From the NCBI RefSeq assembly GCF_014645895.1, contig NZ_BMMP01000011.1, positions 186,001 to 250,000 of the forward strand: 64,000 bases of DNA, given 5' to 3'. The notes beneath the pieces are model-generated. The model made no database searches. It saw only the letters and a list, made by a program, of their open reading frames with translations, and was not told where the DNA came from. Source of the stretch: Streptomyces daqingensis. Its GTDB lineage: Bacteria; Actinomycetota; Actinomycetes; Streptomycetales; Streptomycetaceae. Shown here piece after piece: positions 61,149 to 64,000 of the stretch; positions within the stretch are counted from its first letter, which is position 1; each line of letters starts with the position of its first letter. Position numbers and translations under genes: made by a program.

Positions 61149-61688
61149 ATGGCTCTGACGGACAGCACACCCGGCAGCCACGACGTTGCGGTCAGCGGAC
61201 CGCCCGGCAGCCTGAGGGCCAGAGCGTCGAAGTACGCGCTGCTCCCCCTCCGCCTCTTCCTCGCCGGCACCTTCATCTACGCCGGACTGGACAAGATCCT
61301 CGACCCGGCCTTCCTCGCCTCCAGCGGCCCCGGTTCGATGGCGGAGACCCTCGAGTCCGCACGCTCGTCCGCAGCGATCCCCGCACTGATCGACCTCGCC
61401 CAGAACGACCCCCGCGCCTTCGGCATAGCCATGGCGGCCGGTGAACTCGCCGTGGGCCTCGGCACGCTGGTCGGTCTGTGGACGCGCCTCGCCGCGTTCG
61501 GCGGCATGCTGATCTCGCTGAGCCTGTGGCTGACGGTCAGCTGGGCGAGCGACCCGTACTACTTCGGCAACGACCTGCCGTACATGATGGCCTGGACCCC
61601 GCTCATCTTCGCCGGGGCACCGCAGTTCTCGCTCGACATGGCGATCTCCCGCAAGCGGCGGCGCAGGGGCAGGCACATCTTCGGATAG
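61149..61688 (+). CDS. DoxX-family membrane protein
   Basis: 179 residues. After a hydrophilic N-terminus (about 1-28), four membrane helices follow: LLPLRLFLAGTFIYAGLDKI (about 30-49), ELAVGLGTLVGLWTRLAAFG, GMLISLSLWLTVSWASDPYY and DLPYMMAWTPLIFAGAPQFS. The FIYAGLDKILDPAFL start and the GELAVGLGTLVG middle are DoxX/MauE-like. It ends in a strongly basic tail (ISRKRRRRGRHIFG). Such proteins take part in quinone or disulphide redox, but this member has no assigned partner. ATG 61149 lies after a short GGAGGCGGGGACGCG type site. Confidence 0.85.
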   Translation: MALTDSTPGSHDVAVSGPPGSLRARASKYALLPLRLFLAGTFIYAGLDKILDPAFLASSGPGSMAETLESARSSAAIPALIDLAQNDPRAFGIAMAAGELAVGLGTLVGLWTRLAAFGGMLISLSLWLTVSWASDPYYFGNDLPYMMAWTPLIFAGAPQFSLDMAISRKRRRRGRHIFG

Positions 61689-61705
61689 CGGGGCGGGCGG
61701 GTAGC

Positions 61706-61727
61706 GCCGGGCCTGTAACCGCCCGGC
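61706..61727. terminator. Short terminator between convergent genes
   Basis: GCCGGGC and GCCCGGC pair over 7 bp around an 8-nt loop between the DoxX stop at 61688 and the minus-strand stop at 61747. Confidence 0.45.
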
Positions 61728-61746
61728 CGAGCCCGCTCGTGCCGGA

Positions 61747-62085
61747 TCAGCCGGTGCCGCCGCCTCCGCTCCCCTCTCCGTCCGCGGACCGCGCGTACCC
61801 GGCCCGCAGATCATCGACGGGCATCGCGCCCAGCGCCCGGCCGTCCGCAGGCTCCTCTCCCAACTCCAGCGGCGACCGGGCGCGCTTCCTGCGCAGGTGA
61901 CGTCGGACGGCGAACGTCGTCCACGCCGTGAACGCCGCGAGCGTCAGTGCGACGGGCATCGCCGCCAGCCGGGCCCACAGGGGCGCCTCCCACTCGCCGA
62001 CGGCGTCCAGTCCGAACATCGCGGCACCCGCGATCAGCAGAAGTCCCAGCAGCAGTCGGGCGGGTTCGAAGCGGTGCCGGTTCAC
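61747..62085 (-). CDS. Small two-span membrane protein in the PspC operon
   Basis: 112 residues with two membrane helices: LLLGLLLIAGAAMFGLDAVG (about 11-30) and LAAMPVALTLAAFTAWTTFA (about 40-59), followed by a basic patch RRHLRRKRARSP and a Gly/Asp-rich end. No family was identified. The GTG overlaps the stop of the PspC gene by 4 bp (GTGA), so the two are coupled and it probably works with the PspC protein at the membrane. Confidence 0.75.
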   Translation of the reverse strand: MNRHRFEPARLLLGLLLIAGAAMFGLDAVGEWEAPLWARLAAMPVALTLAAFTAWTTFAVRRHLRRKRARSPLELGEEPADGRALGAMPVDDLRAGYARSADGEGSGGGGTG

Positions 62086-63548
62086 CGGGCCTCCTCGGCA
62101 GCCGGCTGCGGGGCTCTCCCGCCGCGCTCCGTGAACGCCTCTCCGTCGGCGGGTCCTCCGGAGGGCAGCGCACGCACGATCTCCAGCCGACCCGCCTCCG
62201 TCTCCACCGACAGCTCCAGCGTGCCCGCGGGTCTGCCGCGGCCCTCCGGCGTGAGCTCCACCCGCTGCTGCCTGTCGAAGCCGCTGAGCCCGCGAACCAC
62301 GCTGCCCCCGCCGGGGTCGCTCTCGCTGTACTCGCGGACCTCCCCGACACCGATCCGGGCATCCAGCGCGACGGTCACGTCCTCCGGAACGACCACCTTC
62401 AGGGTTCCGACGCCGAGCCGCGCGCTCGTCTCCACGGCCTTCCGGCCCTCACCGAACCGCACGCCGCGCAGGTCGAGTTCGCCCATGCCCGCGTCCAGGC
62501 GGTACGCGTTCCTGACGTCCGCTGCGGACGCGGGGGTCCACACGACGTTGCGCCAGTCCGTGCCGATGCTCTTCGGGATCAGGGAAGCCCCCGTCAGCAG
62601 CACGGCCGTGACGACCACCATGAAGACGGTGCCGAAGCCGACCCGTCCCGCGAAGGCGCTGCCCACCAGCCCCAGCCCGTAGACGGCGAGAGCGCAGGCG
62701 AGCCCGACGGTCAGGCTGGTGCCGAGCGGGCGCGATTCCCAGCCCGCGAAGGTGCCGACCGCTCCGGCAGCGGAAGCCAGCATCGCGATCAGGCCGCCGA
62801 GCGGCCGCCCGCGGCGCTCGCCCCGCCACCGCACCGCCGCGCCCTTCAGCCCCCGGGGAGGACCGGGCGCCCCCTCGTCGGCCGGGCCCCACAGATAGCC
62901 GGAGTCCCCTGAGCCGTCCTTCGTCAGCGGCTCCCGCCACCACGACGGCGTGCCCGGCACGGGCGGCGCCTGCGCTTCGGGGGGAGCGTCGGCGACGGCG
63001 TGCGCCGTCGCCGGGTCGACCGGCGCGCCGACGGCCTCTGCGGCCTCCACCTCACGGCGGTGCTTCGACCAGTGCGCGGCGCCGAAGACCGCTCCGACGA
63101 TGAGCAGCGAGAAGGGGGTGCTGCTGCTGCCGAGCGAGGCGAGGAAGAGCCCGCACCCGACGAGCGCGACGAGGATGGCGGAGAGCGTCGTCCCCTCCAC
63201 ACGCCCCGACAGCAGCCAGCGGGCCTCGTTCTGCTGCTCGCCCTCGGCGGGGATGAGCAGCCAGGCGAAGCCGTAGAAGATCAGGCCCAGCCCGCCGACG
63301 ACGGAGAGGACGGCCAGCGGAACGCGGAAGACGACGGGGTCCAGGTCGAAGTAGCGGCCCAGCCCCGCGCACACGCCCCCGGCCACCTTGGGGCGCCTGC
63401 TCCGGGTGAGCCTGCGCTCGGGGTGCCCCGGAGGCTCGGGCTGCCGCGTCCCGGACCCCGCATCCGCACCCTGCGGCGGCGGCTGCCGCCGGGACTGCTG
63501 GTGTGGCTGCTGCTCAGGCTGCGACGAAGCGTGCTCGTCCTCGGTCAT
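62082..63548 (-). CDS. PspC-domain envelope-stress membrane protein
   Basis: 488 residues. A Gln/Pro-rich N-terminus (about 1-50) precedes a PspC domain (RRPKVAGGVCAGLGRYFDLD, then VVFRVPLAVLSVVGGLGLIF, about 50-100). Further spans include LVALVGCGLFLASLGSSSTP and VFMVVVTAVLLTGASLIPKS. The C-terminal 150 residues have repeating beta motifs (AGMGELDLRGVRFGEG, LGVGTLKVVVPEDVTVALDA), like the DUF4097/LiaF-type domains that often follow PspC in actinomycetes. PspC/LiaF proteins restrain or sense envelope-stress signalling. ATG 63548. It is divergent from another PspC gene at 63790. Confidence 0.86.
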   Translation of the reverse strand: MTEDEHASSQPEQQPHQQSRRQPPPQGADAGSGTRQPEPPGHPERRLTRSRRPKVAGGVCAGLGRYFDLDPVVFRVPLAVLSVVGGLGLIFYGFAWLLIPAEGEQQNEARWLLSGRVEGTTLSAILVALVGCGLFLASLGSSSTPFSLLIVGAVFGAAHWSKHRREVEAAEAVGAPVDPATAHAVADAPPEAQAPPVPGTPSWWREPLTKDGSGDSGYLWGPADEGAPGPPRGLKGAAVRWRGERRGRPLGGLIAMLASAAGAVGTFAGWESRPLGTSLTVGLACALAVYGLGLVGSAFAGRVGFGTVFMVVVTAVLLTGASLIPKSIGTDWRNVVWTPASAADVRNAYRLDAGMGELDLRGVRFGEGRKAVETSARLGVGTLKVVVPEDVTVALDARIGVGEVREYSESDPGGGSVVRGLSGFDRQQRVELTPEGRGRPAGTLELSVETEAGRLEIVRALPSGGPADGEAFTERGGRAPQPAAEEAR

Positions 63549-63737
63549 GCGCCCCATGGTGGCCTGTGCTCCGGCCCGGCACATCGGGGCCCGTCCCCCA
63601 CGGGTCCCTGATTTCCGGCGGCATACGGGCTGGACGCGGGGGCACGGCGCGGCGCGGCCCGACCTGAGCGGGACGGCCCGCCGCGGGACGACCTGAGCGA
63701 GACGGCCCGACCCGGGCCGCGAAGCCACAGGGTCGGA

Positions 63738-63754
63738 TCAGGGAACAACCCTGA
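63738..63754. promoter_or_regulatory. Inverted repeat between divergent PspC genes
   Basis: TCAGGG-N5-CCCTGA, a perfect 6-bp palindrome, lies 36 bp before the plus-strand ATG and 190 bp before the minus-strand start. It is a plausible site for the response regulator that partners the downstream PspC kinase (inference). Confidence 0.5.
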
Positions 63755-63789
63755 TGACCCCCGCCCCTACCCCGTGTGACGATCGGGGC

Positions 63790-64000
63790 ATGACCCCCGC
63801 CTCGTCGACTGCGAGCGCAGCCCACGCGCCCGGCGGCAGACCCCCGCCCGCCGAGGACCAGGCCTCACCGCCCCCGCTCCGCAAGCTGTACCGCAGCTCC
63901 GAGGGCCGCATGCTCGGCGGCGTCGCTCGCGGACTCGCCGGCCACCTGGGGCTCCCGGTCTCGTGGGTGCGCGTCGTCTTCCTCGCGCTGTCCGTGACGC
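63790..64000 (+). CDS. PspC-domain protein, probable membrane histidine kinase (truncated by window edge)
   Basis: The first 70 residues are visible: an Ala/Pro-rich start and then a PspC motif LRKLYRSSEGRMLGGVARGL, followed by the first membrane segment (LPVSWVRVVFLALSVT). In actinomycetes, PspC at the N-terminus of a longer protein is commonly fused to a histidine-kinase ATPase of the LiaS type with a response regulator next door. The window ends before this can be confirmed. ATG 63790 has no ribosome site. The hexamer GACGAT 6 bp upstream would allow a leaderless start. Confidence 0.65.
   Translation, partial: MTPASSTASAAHAPGGRPPPAEDQASPPPLRKLYRSSEGRMLGGVARGLAGHLGLPVSWVRVVFLALSVT

Overview
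The window reads as the chromosomal core of a Streptomyces-type actinomycete. It has very high GC, dense genes with GTG and TTG starts, many leaderless promoters, and family content typical of the genus (SCO4848-family membrane protein, DUF3017, DUF6350, DUF5682, DUF5691, HTH-DUF2690). From memory, the order trpS, betaine operon, mdh, folD, purH-purN, sucD-sucC, icmB, M23 peptidase, pcrA, NlpC/P60 matches the S. coelicolor SCO4796-SCO4850 neighbourhood in inverted orientation. There is no rRNA, tRNA, insertion sequence, prophage or CRISPR array in it.

Layout. 1-11.9 kb: a truncated GlxA-type regulator, a transglutaminase-like protein, a BAAT-type alpha/beta hydrolase, ornithine aminotransferase (rocD), tryptophanyl-tRNA synthetase (trpS), a 2H phosphoesterase, a YihY/BrkB membrane protein overlapping a D-Ala-D-Ala carboxypeptidase tail to tail, the SCO4848-family protein with a membrane metallophosphoesterase, and a PEP-mutase-family enzyme behind a 34-codon leaderless ORF. 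12-19.5 kb: a five-gene osmoprotectant operon (betaine aldehyde dehydrogenase, choline dehydrogenase, ATPase, fused double permease, lipoprotein receptor). It couples choline oxidation to betaine uptake. 19.9-26.7 kb: a Uma2 nuclease, a three-gene membrane operon of unknown role, malate dehydrogenase under a TamR-like operator, and a membrane-anchored HTH protein. 26.9-38.8 kb: folD-DUF3017, two disordered-tail membrane proteins, purN-purH, DUF6350, a membrane sigma-like protein, and sucC-sucD. 39.3-42.2 kb: three secreted proteins of unknown function.

42.7-51.1 kb is the most interesting region. Two divergent operons, MoxR ATPase-DUF5682-VWA on the minus strand and SWIM zinc finger-DUF5691 on the plus strand, face each other across a 151-bp gap. 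The gap holds two mirrored TTGTCAGTG elements. Each sits 8 bp from a -10 hexamer, which matches the RecA-independent DNA-damage promoter that PafBC reads in mycobacteria. A weaker copy lies in front of pcrA helicase in the same window. The five genes therefore look like a damage-inducible AAA+/VWA chaperone system.

51.2-64 kb: a lone coenzyme-B12 mutase small subunit (icmB), an M23 peptidase with a 320-residue aromatic-rich cytoplasmic tail, pcrA, a NlpC/P60 hydrolase under a c-di-AMP (ydaO-type) riboswitch, several small membrane proteins, and two divergent PspC-domain genes around a TCAGGG/CCCTGA palindrome. The second of these is cut by the right edge.

All calls come from reading sequence and translations; no database search was run.
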